A stretch of 29,960 bases of DNA, from positions 1-29,960 of IMG/VR virus record IMGVR_UViG_3300028025_002556. The stretch is one strand, 5' to 3'. Numbering within the stretch: position 1 is the first letter of the stretch; the number at the start of each line of letters is the position of its first letter. This document shows, piece by piece, positions 16,505 through 24,426 of this stretch. Both the position numbers and the translations under genes were made by a program. The stretch is from a virus. The notes beneath the pieces are model-generated. The model did not search any database and had not been told where the DNA came from. It worked only from the letters and a program-made list of their open reading frames with translations.

Positions 16505-16806
16505 GTGAGCGTGGAGAGCTAAAAAAGATTGGTGCTAAGGCTCATAAAAATTCAGGTCGTGGGCAGTATCAAAAAGCCGATGGCTCAACGGATGAGTTTG
16601 TTGTAGATGTAAAAGAGTCTGCAAAAAGCTTTACAATAAACCAAGAGGTCTGGTCTAAAATAGTTACAGACACGCTAAAAACAGATAAGAATAAATATCC
16701 TGCATTGCTTTTAGCAATTGGGGAAACACATAAGATAAGATTAGCAGTAATAGAATGGGCTGCCCTAGAAGATTTATTGGAGAGAGCAAATGGAATCAGT
16801 TCTTGA
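16501..16806 (+). CDS. Hjc-like PD-(D/E)XK Holliday junction nuclease
   Basis: This 101-residue protein has an Hjc/archaeal-resolvase-like layout: GAKAHKNSGRGQYQKADG with Asp27, then FVVDVKES with the Asp36-x-Lys38 catalytic core, then EVWSKIVTDTL and PALLLAIGE, ending LAVIEWAALEDLL. These resemble Hjc-type resolvases and phage PD-(D/E)XK nucleases of similar length. It would cut four-way DNA junctions or branched DNA made during recombination or packaging. It is in the recA operon with overlapping codons at both ends. Other branched-DNA nucleases of the same fold are possible. Confidence 0.7.
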   Translation: MSERGELKKIGAKAHKNSGRGQYQKADGSTDEFVVDVKESAKSFTINQEVWSKIVTDTLKTDKNKYPALLLAIGETHKIRLAVIEWAALEDLLERANGISS

Positions 16807-17125
16807 GTATATTAATCAAGTAACAGAGTTTAATGACATTCATGAGTTTATGAATGATCCTGAGTTGGATGAAGCAATGGCAATTATTGTTAAGATCATG
16901 ATGAAGCCAGACATCCCAGCAGTTCAGGCAGTTGCTCTTATTGGAAAGCTTCAAGCAATGAGTGCCAAGTTTGGTATTCTTGCAACCTATTACACAACAG
17001 TTGGAAAAGGTCCAACTGGAAGTGTAAATCACACAAAGAAAAATATTTACTATACAACTAAGGACTCCTTGGACAAAGTGGTAGATGCATTAAAATATGT
17101 AGCACGATATAACTTAGGAGCCTGA
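16790..17125 (+). CDS. Unknown helical protein in the recombination block
   Basis: This 111-residue protein is largely helical (ELDEAMAIIVKIMM, then AVALIGKLQAMSAKFG), with a Thr/Tyr/Lys rich segment HTKKNIYYTTKDSL near the end. It starts at ATG 16790 with a GGAGAG site and overlaps the nuclease gene by 17 bases. I recognise no family. Placed between the Hjc-like and Cas4-like nucleases, it may be a DNA-end or nuclease-partner protein. No metal-binding cysteines are present. Confidence 0.6.
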   Translation: MESVLEYINQVTEFNDIHEFMNDPELDEAMAIIVKIMMKPDIPAVQAVALIGKLQAMSAKFGILATYYTTVGKGPTGSVNHTKKNIYYTTKDSLDKVVDALKYVARYNLGA

Positions 17126-17126
17126 C

Positions 17127-17906
17127 ATGGTAAACAACTTAATAAAGACACTAACAAGTAAGCCAAGAAATACAAAACTAGATCCTAAAAAATTTAGACT
17201 TTCTATTGGTAGGGCTTATCTCCAGGGAAGAACAGCTAATGGGTTTAAGAAAAAGACTACATTCTCTCCTTCCACAGTTGGTTATGGTCATGGTACCTGC
17301 CCAAGATACTGGTCAATCGCATTTGATGGTGCAGAGTTTAAGGAAACAGTAAATGCTCAGGGCGTTGCTGCAATGGATAATGGAACAGATGCTCATGCAA
17401 GACTGCAAAAGGTTATTGAAAAGACTGGTGTCCTAAAAGAAATTGAAAAAGAAATCAAGCTTGTTGATCCACCTATTCGTGGCTTTGTTGATTTAATTAT
17501 TGATGCTGACGGAGAAGATATTGTTGGTGAAATTAAAACGATTAAGGATGAGCAATATTCTGTAAGAAAAGATACTTCAACTGGTTCTGATAGCCATATA
17601 GTTCAGCTACTTATTTATATGAAAGCTTTAAATTTAGATGAAGGTTTCTTGTTGTATGAGAACAAGAATACTCACGAGATTGCAATTGTACCTGTTGTTA
17701 TGTCTGAAGAAAACATTGATTACGCAGACTATATTTTTAACTGGATGAGGGAAGTAAGAAAAGCTTGGGAAGAAAAAAAGAATATCAAACGTCCTTTTAA
17801 AGAAGGTGGTAAGCCTTGTAATTATTGTCCAGTATCTGCTGCATGTCTAGAAAGACCAGATGGCAGGACAAAGATAGATCCCCTAGTGGTGAGAAGTCAG
17901 TGCTAA
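17127..17906 (+). CDS. Cas4/RecB-like Fe-S nuclease
   Basis: This 259-residue protein is a PD-(D/E)XK exonuclease of the Cas4/RecB-nuclease type. Cys58 (GHGTCPR) and the C-terminal Cys231, Cys234 and Cys240 (CNYCPVSAAC) make the four-cysteine iron-sulfur site. His90 (GTDAHARL), Asp122 (GFVDLIID), Glu135 and Lys137 (VGEIKTIK) and Gln160 give the catalytic set. It starts at ATG 17127 with an AGGAG site. It probably degrades DNA ends to make ssDNA for RecA. Cas4 of CRISPR is only a structural relative; no cas1, cas2 or repeat array lies here. Confidence 0.83.
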   Translation: MVNNLIKTLTSKPRNTKLDPKKFRLSIGRAYLQGRTANGFKKKTTFSPSTVGYGHGTCPRYWSIAFDGAEFKETVNAQGVAAMDNGTDAHARLQKVIEKTGVLKEIEKEIKLVDPPIRGFVDLIIDADGEDIVGEIKTIKDEQYSVRKDTSTGSDSHIVQLLIYMKALNLDEGFLLYENKNTHEIAIVPVVMSEENIDYADYIFNWMREVRKAWEEKKNIKRPFKEGGKPCNYCPVSAACLERPDGRTKIDPLVVRSQC

Positions 17907-18202
17907 AAGTTTGTGCAGAGTGCCTTAATGAATTTGAGTTTAAGACACACAATCAAAAATACTGTTCCAATGAATGTTGTAGAGTTGCTACAAATAAAAG
18001 AATTATGGAAAAGTATTATCAAAAGAGGGCAAGACTTCGTGGAGAACAACGTCTTTGTGGTTGTGGATCCCAGTTGAGTAGATACAATCCAGACGATAAA
18101 TGTGAACTTTGTCAGATACAAGAAAGAAAGAATAAAAAAAATATAGCATTGGAGGTAATGCAAGGTGTCATTAGCAACACTAAAAAAGCACCACGCAAAT
18201 AA
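17900..18202 (+). CDS. Zinc-finger protein with two Cys4 sites
   Basis: This 100-residue protein starts at GTG 17900, chosen for the GGTGAG site 6 bases upstream and overlap with the Cas4-like stop codon; the frame is open further upstream through another gene but without a site. One zinc site is Cys5, Cys8, Cys22, Cys26 (KVCAECLNEF and YCSNECC), the other Cys53, Cys55, Cys68, Cys71 (RLCGCGSQ and KCELC). A basic helix RIMEKYYQKRARLRG lies between. Probably DNA binding, perhaps for the nuclease system; function unknown. It overlaps the RuvC-like gene by 38 bases. Confidence 0.65.
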   Translation: MLKVCAECLNEFEFKTHNQKYCSNECCRVATNKRIMEKYYQKRARLRGEQRLCGCGSQLSRYNPDDKCELCQIQERKNKKNIALEVMQGVISNTKKAPRK

Positions 18203-18731
18203 AGTTTTAGGTATTGATGCATCAACAACCTCTATAGCTTTTTGTTTGTTTGAAAACGGTAAACCAACAAGAATGGGTAAGTTGCCAATAGTTGGATCTG
18301 ATATTTATGAAAAAGTAAGAGATGCACATATCAAGTCTCAGGCTCTATCTAAGCTAGTAACCCCTGACTATGTAGCAATTGAATCTGCTATTATGGTTAG
18401 ATCTGCAGATGCAGGATTAAAGATTGCTATGGTTGTAGGTGCAGCATTGTCTGCAATTCTTAGAGCAGAAACAAAAGTAATTACAGTTGCTCCAGTTCAA
18501 TGGCAGTCTTTCATTGGAAATAAGAATCCAACAAAAGCAGATAAGGTTGCAATTCAACAGGAGTTTCCTGGAAAGTCTGCTACTTGGTATAAGTCTACAA
18601 TTAGAGAACGCAGGAAGCAAAAGACAATGGATTATTTTATTAATAAGTTTGGCATTGATGTTACAGACAATGATGTTGGCGATGCTATAGGAATTGCTTA
18701 TTATGCATTTAATAAGCTTACGGAGCGTTAG
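18165..18731 (+). CDS. ruvC: RuvC-like Holliday junction resolvase
   Basis: This 188-residue protein has the RNase H-fold acidic set of RuvC: Asp18 (VLGIDASTTS), Glu73 (YVAIESA) and Asp170/Asp173 (DNDVGDAIGIA). It cuts four-way junctions in recombination. GTG 18165 has a GGAGG site 9 bases upstream; it overlaps the preceding gene by 38 bases. Length is near RuvC of bacteria (about 173). Phage RuvC-like proteins sometimes act on other branched DNA, so the symbol refers to the family. Confidence 0.85.
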   Translation: MSLATLKKHHANKVLGIDASTTSIAFCLFENGKPTRMGKLPIVGSDIYEKVRDAHIKSQALSKLVTPDYVAIESAIMVRSADAGLKIAMVVGAALSAILRAETKVITVAPVQWQSFIGNKNPTKADKVAIQQEFPGKSATWYKSTIRERRKQKTMDYFINKFGIDVTDNDVGDAIGIAYYAFNKLTER

Positions 18732-18732
18732 A

Positions 18733-18903
18733 ATGGCAGCAAAACTATATCAGTCGAAAGTATGGCTAACTAAAAGATACGTTGTTGATAAGAAAACTAT
18801 ACAAGAAATTGCAAAAGAGTGTGACACAAGTCACCAAACAATATTCAGATACCTTACTGAATTTGGATTAATGAGAGATCAGAGGACATGGAAAAAAAGA
18901 TGA
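18733..18903 (+). CDS. Small helix-turn-helix protein
   Basis: This 56-residue protein is a homeodomain-like HTH: KKTIQEIAKECDTSHQTIFR (about residues 19-38) is helix-turn-recognition helix, and YLTEFGL ends it. ATG 18733 lies right after the RuvC-like stop. The frame is open upstream only in the previous gene. It is basic and small, so it probably binds DNA as a regulator or as an accessory of DNA processing. Its stop overlaps the glycosyltransferase start. Confidence 0.68.
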   Translation: MAAKLYQSKVWLTKRYVVDKKTIQEIAKECDTSHQTIFRYLTEFGLMRDQRTWKKR

Positions 18904-19925
18904 GATTAAATCTTAGCGGTGTAAATATGCGTGGAGATTTTGGAAAACAGGATATGGGATATCCCCTAGCATCTACAAACATGACCAACTCCTTTATTAA
19001 TAATGACGTAGACGTAACAGTATTTGACCCAACAAGCAGGGTTAACCTATCCTATGCAGTTCCAGACAACCATGTTTTGTTTTCTGGAGCATATAATATT
19101 TTATATTCATGCCACGAAACTTCTGAAATATCAGATAGATGGGCAGAGTGTATAGCTAAGGGTGACGAACTTTGGACAGCCTCAACATGGGCTGCAGAAG
19201 TTTTTGGGAAAAAATATGATGGCAAAATTAATGTTTTTCCTCACGGTGTCTCTGGAAAGTTTATTCCAGCAAAAAGAAAACTTCAGGATGAAAAGTTTTT
19301 CTTTTTACATACTGGAGAGCCATATGTTAGAAAAGGTGGTCAAGTTGCAGTAGAAGCTTTCTTAGAAGAATTTGCAGATGATGAAAACGTATTCCTAATC
19401 CTTAAAACTTATGATCAAGGACACACAATTCAGGTAGATGATGGTTCTGGAAAACTAGTAAGTCCAGAAGTTGCATATAAAAATATTAAAACAATTAAGA
19501 AGTCTGTTTCCTTTAATGACTACTTACGAATTCTGCACAACACCCATTGCTTTATTTATCCTTCATGGGGTGAAGGCTTTGGAATGATGCCATTAGAGGC
19601 TATGGCAACTGGAATGCCAGCTATTACAACTTGGGAATGGGCAGAGTATAAGGATGATATTAAATTTAAAATTGAAAGCGATATTGTTCCAGTTCCAGAT
19701 AGAATTCCAGGATACTTAAAAGAAACATATCTTGGAAATGTTTATATGCCACGCAAAGAAAGCTTGAAGAGTCAGATGCGAATGGTGTATAATAATCATC
19801 TAAATGAGTTTGAAGACAGTTTTGAAAAATCCATAAGCATTCATAAGAGATGGAATTGGGATACCCTTGCAGAAAAATATGCTATCCCTAGACTAAAAGA
19901 AATATACGGAGAGTTAAATGTTTGA
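18888..19925 (+). CDS. Group 4 (GT-B) glycosyltransferase
   Basis: This 345-residue protein has the GT4 nucleotide-sugar signature in the C-terminal half: YPSWGEGFGMMPLEAMATG with Glu229 and Glu237, an E-x7-E site. A second block HTGEPYVRKGGQVAVEAFLE resembles the hinge region before it. The N-terminus LSGVNMRGDFGK is the acceptor side. It transfers a sugar onto an unknown acceptor, perhaps phage protein or DNA bases. The start may be ATG 18888 or ATG 18900; the latter overlaps the HTH stop as ATGA. No membrane segment, so it is cytosolic. Confidence 0.85.
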   Translation: MEKKMRLNLSGVNMRGDFGKQDMGYPLASTNMTNSFINNDVDVTVFDPTSRVNLSYAVPDNHVLFSGAYNILYSCHETSEISDRWAECIAKGDELWTASTWAAEVFGKKYDGKINVFPHGVSGKFIPAKRKLQDEKFFFLHTGEPYVRKGGQVAVEAFLEEFADDENVFLILKTYDQGHTIQVDDGSGKLVSPEVAYKNIKTIKKSVSFNDYLRILHNTHCFIYPSWGEGFGMMPLEAMATGMPAITTWEWAEYKDDIKFKIESDIVPVPDRIPGYLKETYLGNVYMPRKESLKSQMRMVYNNHLNEFEDSFEKSISIHKRWNWDTLAEKYAIPRLKEIYGELNV

Positions 19926-20166
19926 GTATAAAGAAGAAGAGAAGTTTCACATTGAGGTGGATCAGGTAAACCATCCAGTTCATTATACAAGCGATCCATC
20001 TGGAGTTGAGTGTATTCAGATTACACGCCATAGAAACTTTAATATTGGAAATGCTTTTAAGTATCTATGGAGAGCAGGTCTAAAAGATGATAAGAGACAA
20101 ATTGAAGATTTGCAAAAAGCAATCTTTTACATTAATGATGAAATTAATAGATTAGAGGGTAAATAA
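19918..20166 (+). CDS. DUF3310-like protein
   Basis: This 82-residue protein matches the DUF3310 pattern by eye: VNHPVHYTSDPSGVECIQIT, then FNIGNAFKYLWRAGLKDD and QIEDLQKAIFYINDEI. The family is common in phages and was named nucleotide kinase-like by some annotators, but its function is not established. ATG 19918 has a GGAG site; it overlaps the glycosyltransferase end by 8 bases and the next gene by 1 (TAATG). Confidence is in the family, not in a reaction. Confidence 0.8.
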   Translation: MFEYKEEEKFHIEVDQVNHPVHYTSDPSGVECIQITRHRNFNIGNAFKYLWRAGLKDDKRQIEDLQKAIFYINDEINRLEGK

Positions 20167-20339
20167 TGCCAACGTATGAATACACCTGCATTGAGTGTGA
20201 CAAGACTATAGAAAAGCCAAATGTAAAAGTAGATGACAGAGACCATCAGCAATGTGAAGGATGTGGCAATGTTTTAACAAGAAGTTGGACGGTTGGCAAT
20301 GTTTCTGTATGGGCTCCAACTGCTGGTGGCTACAGATAA
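20166..20339 (+). CDS. FmdB-like zinc-ribbon protein
   Basis: This 57-residue protein starts PTYEYTCIECDKTIE and has Cys8, Cys11, Cys30 and Cys33, the FmdB/CxxC zinc ribbon pattern. The ATG overlaps the preceding stop (TAATG), and the stop abuts the next ATG. FmdB-type ribbons are small regulatory or nucleic-acid-binding proteins of unclear role. In this phage it lies between DUF3310 and the terminase genes. Confidence 0.75.
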   Translation: MPTYEYTCIECDKTIEKPNVKVDDRDHQQCEGCGNVLTRSWTVGNVSVWAPTAGGYR

Positions 20340-20603
20340 ATGGCTAAAAAACGCACACAGATTAAATATAATCCAGTTTGGGACGTAAAACTTGAGTATA
20401 CCCATGGAAAAGATTTAGTCACGCCAGGGACATTAGTTAAAATAAAGAATGTTCGTGGAGAATTCAAGTTTGAAAAGTATGTAAAAAATACTGAATCAGG
20501 AATGGAATGGATTGATGTTATTGGTCCAACTGGGTATAGGTCCTTTTATTTATGGGATTTTAAGGGTATAATTAAACCTAAGAAGAAAAAGGTTGTGAAG
20601 TAA
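20340..20603 (+). CDS. Small basic protein of unknown function before the terminase
   Basis: This 87-residue protein is beta-rich, with GTLVKIKNVRGEFKFEKYV and GPTGYRSFYLWDF, and ends in a highly basic tail KPKKKKVVK. It might be an SH3- or KOW-like small domain, but I do not recognise a specific family. ATG 20340 directly follows the FmdB-like stop; its own stop overlaps the small terminase ATG. The tail suggests nucleic acid binding. Confidence 0.6.
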   Translation: MAKKRTQIKYNPVWDVKLEYTHGKDLVTPGTLVKIKNVRGEFKFEKYVKNTESGMEWIDVIGPTGYRSFYLWDFKGIIKPKKKKVVK

Positions 20604-21118
20604 TGTCAGAAATAGAACTAGCAGATAGATGGGAAAAGATCAACTCTGTTGTTTCAGAGTTCCTAAAAGGTAATACAAATCCGTCACAAATTGCTAGTTC
20701 AACTGGCTATAAAAGAGCAGACGTTGTTGAGTATTTAAATGAGTGGAGATCTGTAATCCATAGTGATAGACAGATTCAAATTAGAGCAAGAGAAGCTCTT
20801 AGTGGTGCAGATCAGCACTATTCTATGCTTATTAAAGAGGCTTGGGCAGTTGTAGAAGAGGCAGATAGAACTGGTCAGCTTCCACAAAAAACTGCAGCCC
20901 TAAAATTAATTGCAGATGTTCAGCAAAAACAAATGGACATGTTACAAAAAGCTGGTGTTCTTGACAATAATGAAATGGCAGAAAAGATTATTGAGACAGA
21001 AGATAAACAAAGAATAGTTGTAGAAATTATTCGTGATGTTGTCTCTAAGTGTGCTCACTGTAAGCCATTAGTTTTTTCAAAATTAAGTGATGTTAGCGGT
21101 CAAGCAGAGGAGCTCTAA
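20603..21118 (+). CDS. terS: Terminase small subunit
   Basis: This 171-residue protein lies immediately before the large terminase gene with a TAATG overlap. Residues about 24-48 form an HTH (TNPSQIASSTGYKRADVVEY), used by small terminases to recognise the packaging site. A long helix (AALKLIADVQQKQMDMLQKA) follows, suitable for the oligomeric ring. The sequence is divergent, so the call depends on HTH plus position. It would load the large subunit on DNA for packaging. Confidence 0.8.
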   Translation: MSEIELADRWEKINSVVSEFLKGNTNPSQIASSTGYKRADVVEYLNEWRSVIHSDRQIQIRAREALSGADQHYSMLIKEAWAVVEEADRTGQLPQKTAALKLIADVQQKQMDMLQKAGVLDNNEMAEKIIETEDKQRIVVEIIRDVVSKCAHCKPLVFSKLSDVSGQAEEL

Positions 21119-22908
21119 TGTTTGAAGATATGCTAGACCTTTTGGTTGGCGATGAGTTTGATGAAAAGCCAGTAATGATTGAAGAGTTTGTTGTAAGCGA
21201 TCACTATCTTGGTCTTCCACCATTGTCTCAGTATCAGTATCAATCTATTCGTGCAATGAGTCAAATTTATAAAAAGAATACTCTTGTAAATCTTTACGGT
21301 GATGAAGAAGCAAATAATAGGTGGCAGCAAACTTGTAATGAAGTTATCTTACAGTTGGGTAAAGGATCTGGTAAAGACTATATGTCTACCATTGCTGTTG
21401 CCTATATGGTATACCTTTTGCTATGTCTAAAAGATCCTGCCAGATATTATGGAAAACCATCTGGTGATGCTATTGATATTCTTAATATTGCTATCAACGC
21501 TGAACAAGCAAAAAATGTATTTTTTGAAAACTTTAAGAAACGTATTATGGGTTCGCCATGGTTCCAGGGTAAGTTCTCTCCAAAGGCATCGTCAATTGCG
21601 TTTGATAAATCTATTACCTGCCACTCTGGTCACTCTGAAAGAGAATCTTGGGAAGGATACAACGTACTATGTGTTATCCTCGATGAAATCTCAGGCTTTG
21701 CTACAGAGAATAATACAGGACACGATCAAGCAAAAACTGGTTCGGCAATTTACGATATGTATCGTGCTTCCGTAGACTCACGTTTCCCAGACTTTGGAAA
21801 AGTTGTTTTACTTTCTTTCCCTCGATATAAGAACGACTATATTCAGCAAAAGTATAATGAGGCTATTGCTAGTAAGAATGTACATATAAGAGACTACAAG
21901 TTCAAGCTTGATGATATGGCAGATGATAGTGATCCAGATAATCTATTCTCTATAGAGTGGGAAGAAGATGAAATCCTAGCCTACAGATATCCAAAGGTAT
22001 TTGCATTAAAGCGTCCTACATGGGAAGTAAACCCAACAAGAAGCATAGAAGACTTTAAGCTGCAATTCTATAAGAACCCTATTGATGCTCTTTCACGCTT
22101 CGCCTGTATGCCTCCAGATGCTCAGGATGCGTTCTTTAGATCAAAGGAAAAGATTGAATCTTGCTTTAGGCTTCCATCAAATGCTGTAGATGAGGTTGGA
22201 AGATTTGCTGAGTGGTTTCAGCCAGAAGAAAATAAAGAATATTTTATTCACGTTGACCTTGCACAAAAGCATGACCATTGTGCAGTTGCAATGGCACATG
22301 TTGACAAGTGGGTAAAAGTTTCTAGCTTTAATGATTATGATGTAGTAAATCCATTTGTTATTGTAGATGCAGTTAGATGGTGGACCCCAACAGCAGATAA
22401 AGCGGTGGAATTTAAAGATGTAAAGAACTACATTTTAGAACTTAGAGCAAGAGGATTTAATATTCGCAAAGTAACATTTGACCGCTGGAATTCTTTTGAT
22501 ATTATGAATGAGCTTAAGGGTCAAGGTATGAACTCTGAGACACTTTCTGTTGCAAAGAAACATTATGAAGATATGGCTATGATTATTGCAGAAGAAAGAG
22601 TAATTGGACCAGCAATTAAAATTCTTACAGAAGAGTTGTTGCAACTTCGAATCATTCGTGATAAAGTAGATCACCCAAGAAAGGGTTCTAAGGACTTGTC
22701 AGATGCTGTTTGTGGTGCAATCTATAATGCTATTTCAGGAACATCAAAACAAATTGGGCTAAAAGAAATTGAAGTGCATACATGGAAAGATCTTAGAAAC
22801 GCAGTAGATGAAACTGCTAACGTAAAGGTAACTCAAGTTCCAAGAAGGAATCCAGAAGATATGCCAGACGATGTTGCAAGCTTCCTTAGTGGAATGGGGA
22901 TAATTTAA
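21118..22908 (+). CDS. terL: Terminase large subunit
   Basis: This 596-residue motor-nuclease packs DNA into the capsid. The ATPase has Walker A GKGSGKD (81-87) and Walker B VILDE (Asp189, Glu190). The RNase H-fold nuclease has Asp380 (FIHVDLAQKH), Asp455 (VTFDRWNS) and Asp526/Asp529 (GSKDLSDAV). The N-terminus is acidic. Size is typical for phage large terminases (about 450-650). It is translationally coupled with the small subunit and the following gene. Portal and capsid genes are expected downstream of this region in other phages but are not in the window. Confidence 0.93.
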   Translation: MFEDMLDLLVGDEFDEKPVMIEEFVVSDHYLGLPPLSQYQYQSIRAMSQIYKKNTLVNLYGDEEANNRWQQTCNEVILQLGKGSGKDYMSTIAVAYMVYLLLCLKDPARYYGKPSGDAIDILNIAINAEQAKNVFFENFKKRIMGSPWFQGKFSPKASSIAFDKSITCHSGHSERESWEGYNVLCVILDEISGFATENNTGHDQAKTGSAIYDMYRASVDSRFPDFGKVVLLSFPRYKNDYIQQKYNEAIASKNVHIRDYKFKLDDMADDSDPDNLFSIEWEEDEILAYRYPKVFALKRPTWEVNPTRSIEDFKLQFYKNPIDALSRFACMPPDAQDAFFRSKEKIESCFRLPSNAVDEVGRFAEWFQPEENKEYFIHVDLAQKHDHCAVAMAHVDKWVKVSSFNDYDVVNPFVIVDAVRWWTPTADKAVEFKDVKNYILELRARGFNIRKVTFDRWNSFDIMNELKGQGMNSETLSVAKKHYEDMAMIIAEERVIGPAIKILTEELLQLRIIRDKVDHPRKGSKDLSDAVCGAIYNAISGTSKQIGLKEIEVHTWKDLRNAVDETANVKVTQVPRRNPEDMPDDVASFLSGMGII

Positions 22909-23279
22909 TGGAAGATGACTTTGACATTGAAGATGAAGACATTCAAGAAATATTTATATTTATGTTACAAAATGGATACATGGAAGTAATTGGTGTAGAT
23001 TCTTTTGGAGAGCCACTTTATAAAATGACCCCTAAAATGATAAGAGACTTCCCAGACCTATTTGATGCTCATTTATCTGCTACAAATGAGGTAATATTTG
23101 GCTTGTGGCAAAAAGGCTTACTTGAGATGAACATGAATAATGAAGGTGAATGGGTTGTTGTTCCAACGTATAGTACCTTTAACTATAAGGACATAGATGT
23201 TGATCTAGATCAGGAAGAAATCCTTATGCTAGAAGAAATTTCTAGAATTGAACTAGAAAAAAAGTATAAGGAGTTATAA
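22908..23279 (+). CDS. Acidic protein coupled to terminase, possibly winged-helix
   Basis: This 123-residue acidic protein begins MEDDFDIEDEDIQEIF and is coupled to terL by TAATG. The middle (NEVIFGLWQKGLLEMNMNNE, then GEWVVVPTYST) has the alternation of a helix and beta wing of winged-helix domains. I know no exact family; it may be a packaging partner or virion protein. Its end carries a possible -10 box for the next gene. Confidence 0.55.
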   Translation: MEDDFDIEDEDIQEIFIFMLQNGYMEVIGVDSFGEPLYKMTPKMIRDFPDLFDAHLSATNEVIFGLWQKGLLEMNMNNEGEWVVVPTYSTFNYKDIDVDLDQEEILMLEEISRIELEKKYKEL

Positions 23280-23280
23280 T
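23275..23280 (+). promoter_or_regulatory. -10 box with short leader before ATG 23287
   Basis: TATAAT (23275-23280) lies 6 bases before ATG 23287 and overlaps the terminase-adjacent gene's stop. No consensus -35 is at 17-18 bases; TTGAAC at 23248 has a 21-base spacing. GGAG at 23270 lies 13 bases before the start and could be a weak ribosome site. Confidence 0.45.
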
Positions 23281-23286
23281 ATAACT

Positions 23287-23928
23287 ATGGCTGATAAAAC
23301 TTATAAACCAACAAGCGGAATGGCTTCTGCTGCAAGAAGAGCCCTAAAGTGGAAAAAAGAAGGTAAGCGTGGCGGAACATCTGTTGGTCTAGCTCGTGCT
23401 AATCAACTTGCTAACATGGAGAATCTTTCTGAAAGCACAGTTGCGAGAATGTATTCATTCTTTTCAAGACACGAAGTAGACAAAAAAGCAACAGGTTTTA
23501 ATGCTGGTGAAGAAGGATACCCAAGTCCTGGCAGAGTTGCATGGGATCTATGGGGTGGAGATGCAGGTTTTTCTTGGTCAAGATCAAAGTGGAATTCAAT
23601 TAAAAATCAAAGAGAAAACAAAGCTGATATACTAGATACTACGGAGGCAGACGCAATGGAAAAAAGAGATTATTCCCCTAAGCAACGCAGAGCAATGGCA
23701 GCAAGAGGTCAGGCAATGCCAGATGGCTCGTTCCCAATTGCAGATAGAGCAGATCTATCTAATGCAATTCAGGCAGTAGGTCGTGCATCAAACTATGAAG
23801 CTGCTAAGCGTCACATCATTCGCAGAGCTCGTACATTAGGGCTTATGGATATGCTTCCAGAAGACTGGACAGCAAGAATGTCTAAGTCTATGAATTATGC
23901 AGACTCACGCCTAATGAAATATATGTAA
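23287..23928 (+). CDS. Two-part structural-region protein (DUF6582-like second half)
   Basis: This 213-residue protein has two apparent parts. The first (about 1-105) runs MASAARRALKWKKEGKRGG, LARANQLANMENLSESTVAR, SFFSRHEVDKKATGF and PGRVAWDLWGGDAGFSW, a set often seen near phage portal/protease genes and in some phage proteins that have a protease part. The second (about 118-200) has RDYSPKQRRAMAARGQAMPD, GSFPI and NAIQAVGRASNYEAAK, similar to DUF6582. Role unknown; placement after terminase suggests virion morphogenesis. It may alternatively be a fragment of a longer protein family. Confidence 0.65.
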   Translation: MADKTYKPTSGMASAARRALKWKKEGKRGGTSVGLARANQLANMENLSESTVARMYSFFSRHEVDKKATGFNAGEEGYPSPGRVAWDLWGGDAGFSWSRSKWNSIKNQRENKADILDTTEADAMEKRDYSPKQRRAMAARGQAMPDGSFPIADRADLSNAIQAVGRASNYEAAKRHIIRRARTLGLMDMLPEDWTARMSKSMNYADSRLMKYM

Positions 23929-24275
23929 TGATCTGCAGAATCTGTAAAGAATATAAAAATACAGACGAGCTAGTAATAAATCATACAACACCAGTTAAAG
24001 TTCATTACAAAGATATTTGTAAACAATGCTCTTCTGAAAAAAATAAAGTAGTATCTTCATTAAAGAAGGTAAACCCATATCCAGAACAAGACTATACTTG
24101 CCCAATATGTAATAGACTATCAAATAAATACTACCTAGATCACGACTGGGAAAGCAAAGATTTTAGAGGATGGCTATGCAATGGTTGTAATGTTGCCCTT
24201 GGACTTTTAAAAGACGATGTAGATATTTTAAGAAACGCCATCGCATATCTTGACAAAAACAATTCTGTAGTGTAA
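23928..24275 (+). CDS. Endonuclease VII-like Holliday junction resolvase
   Basis: This 115-residue protein has the T4 endonuclease VII motif: Cys58/Cys61 (YTCPICNR), Asp71-His72-Asp73 (LDHD), Cys84/Cys87 (WLCNGC) and Asn88 followed by VALGLL. The zinc ribbon holds the beta-beta-alpha metal site; Asp71, His72 and Asn88 correspond to the catalytic Asp, His and Asn of the family. A second zinc pair, Cys3/Cys6 and Cys31/Cys34, precedes it. In T4 this enzyme clears branches before packaging; the location after terL supports that. ATG 23928 is in a TAATG junction. Confidence 0.85.
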   Translation: MICRICKEYKNTDELVINHTTPVKVHYKDICKQCSSEKNKVVSSLKKVNPYPEQDYTCPICNRLSNKYYLDHDWESKDFRGWLCNGCNVALGLLKDDVDILRNAIAYLDKNNSVV

Positions 24276-24278
24276 GAT
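24250..24278 (+). promoter_or_regulatory. Promoter of the tRNA cluster
   Basis: TTGACA (24250-24255), 17 bases, TAAGAT (24273-24278), with TG just before the -10. It is in the last codons of the endonuclease gene. Initiation at about 24285 is 14 bases upstream of tRNA-Tyr. A second TATAAT at 24285-24290 has no suitable -35. Confidence 0.65.
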
Positions 24279-24298
24279 AATACCTATAATTAAAAATT

Positions 24299-24378
24299 GG
24301 TAGAGTTGGGCAGGTGGTGAGCCCCTTTGACTGTAAATCAAACGCTTTGCTGTGTAGGTTCGATTCCTATCTCTACCA
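24299..24378 (+). tRNA. trnY: tRNA-Tyr (anticodon GTA)
   Basis: The acceptor GGTAGAG (24299-24305) pairs with CTCTACC (24371-24377). D-stem is GGGC/GCCC, anticodon stem TTTGA/TCAAA with loop CTGTAAA and anticodon GTA at 24333-24335. The T-arm is GTAGG-TTCGATT-CCTAT. An 11-base variable region with a small stem is as in bacterial class II tRNA-Tyr. CCA is not encoded. It reads TAT/TAC codons. Confidence 0.9.
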
Positions 24379-24426
24379 CAAACAACAAGGTATATCGCTT
24401 TTAGGCATAAAAGAATGATGCTGTGT

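Noticed and set aside
17825-17899. Longer start for the double zinc-finger gene
   Set aside because: Upstream codons are the other frame of the Cas4-like gene; GTG 17900 has a good GGTGAG site.
17127-17906. CRISPR-related system because of the Cas4-like protein
   Set aside because: No cas1, cas2 or direct-repeat array is present; phage Cas4/RecB-like nucleases commonly work in recombination.
18694-18732. Longer start for the HTH gene
   Set aside because: It lies in the other frame of the RuvC-like gene's end; ATG 18733 is the natural start.
24379-24426. Further RNA gene between tRNA-Tyr and the aberrant tRNA
   Set aside because: Only a CTTTT/AAAAG hairpin is visible; I see no gene in it.
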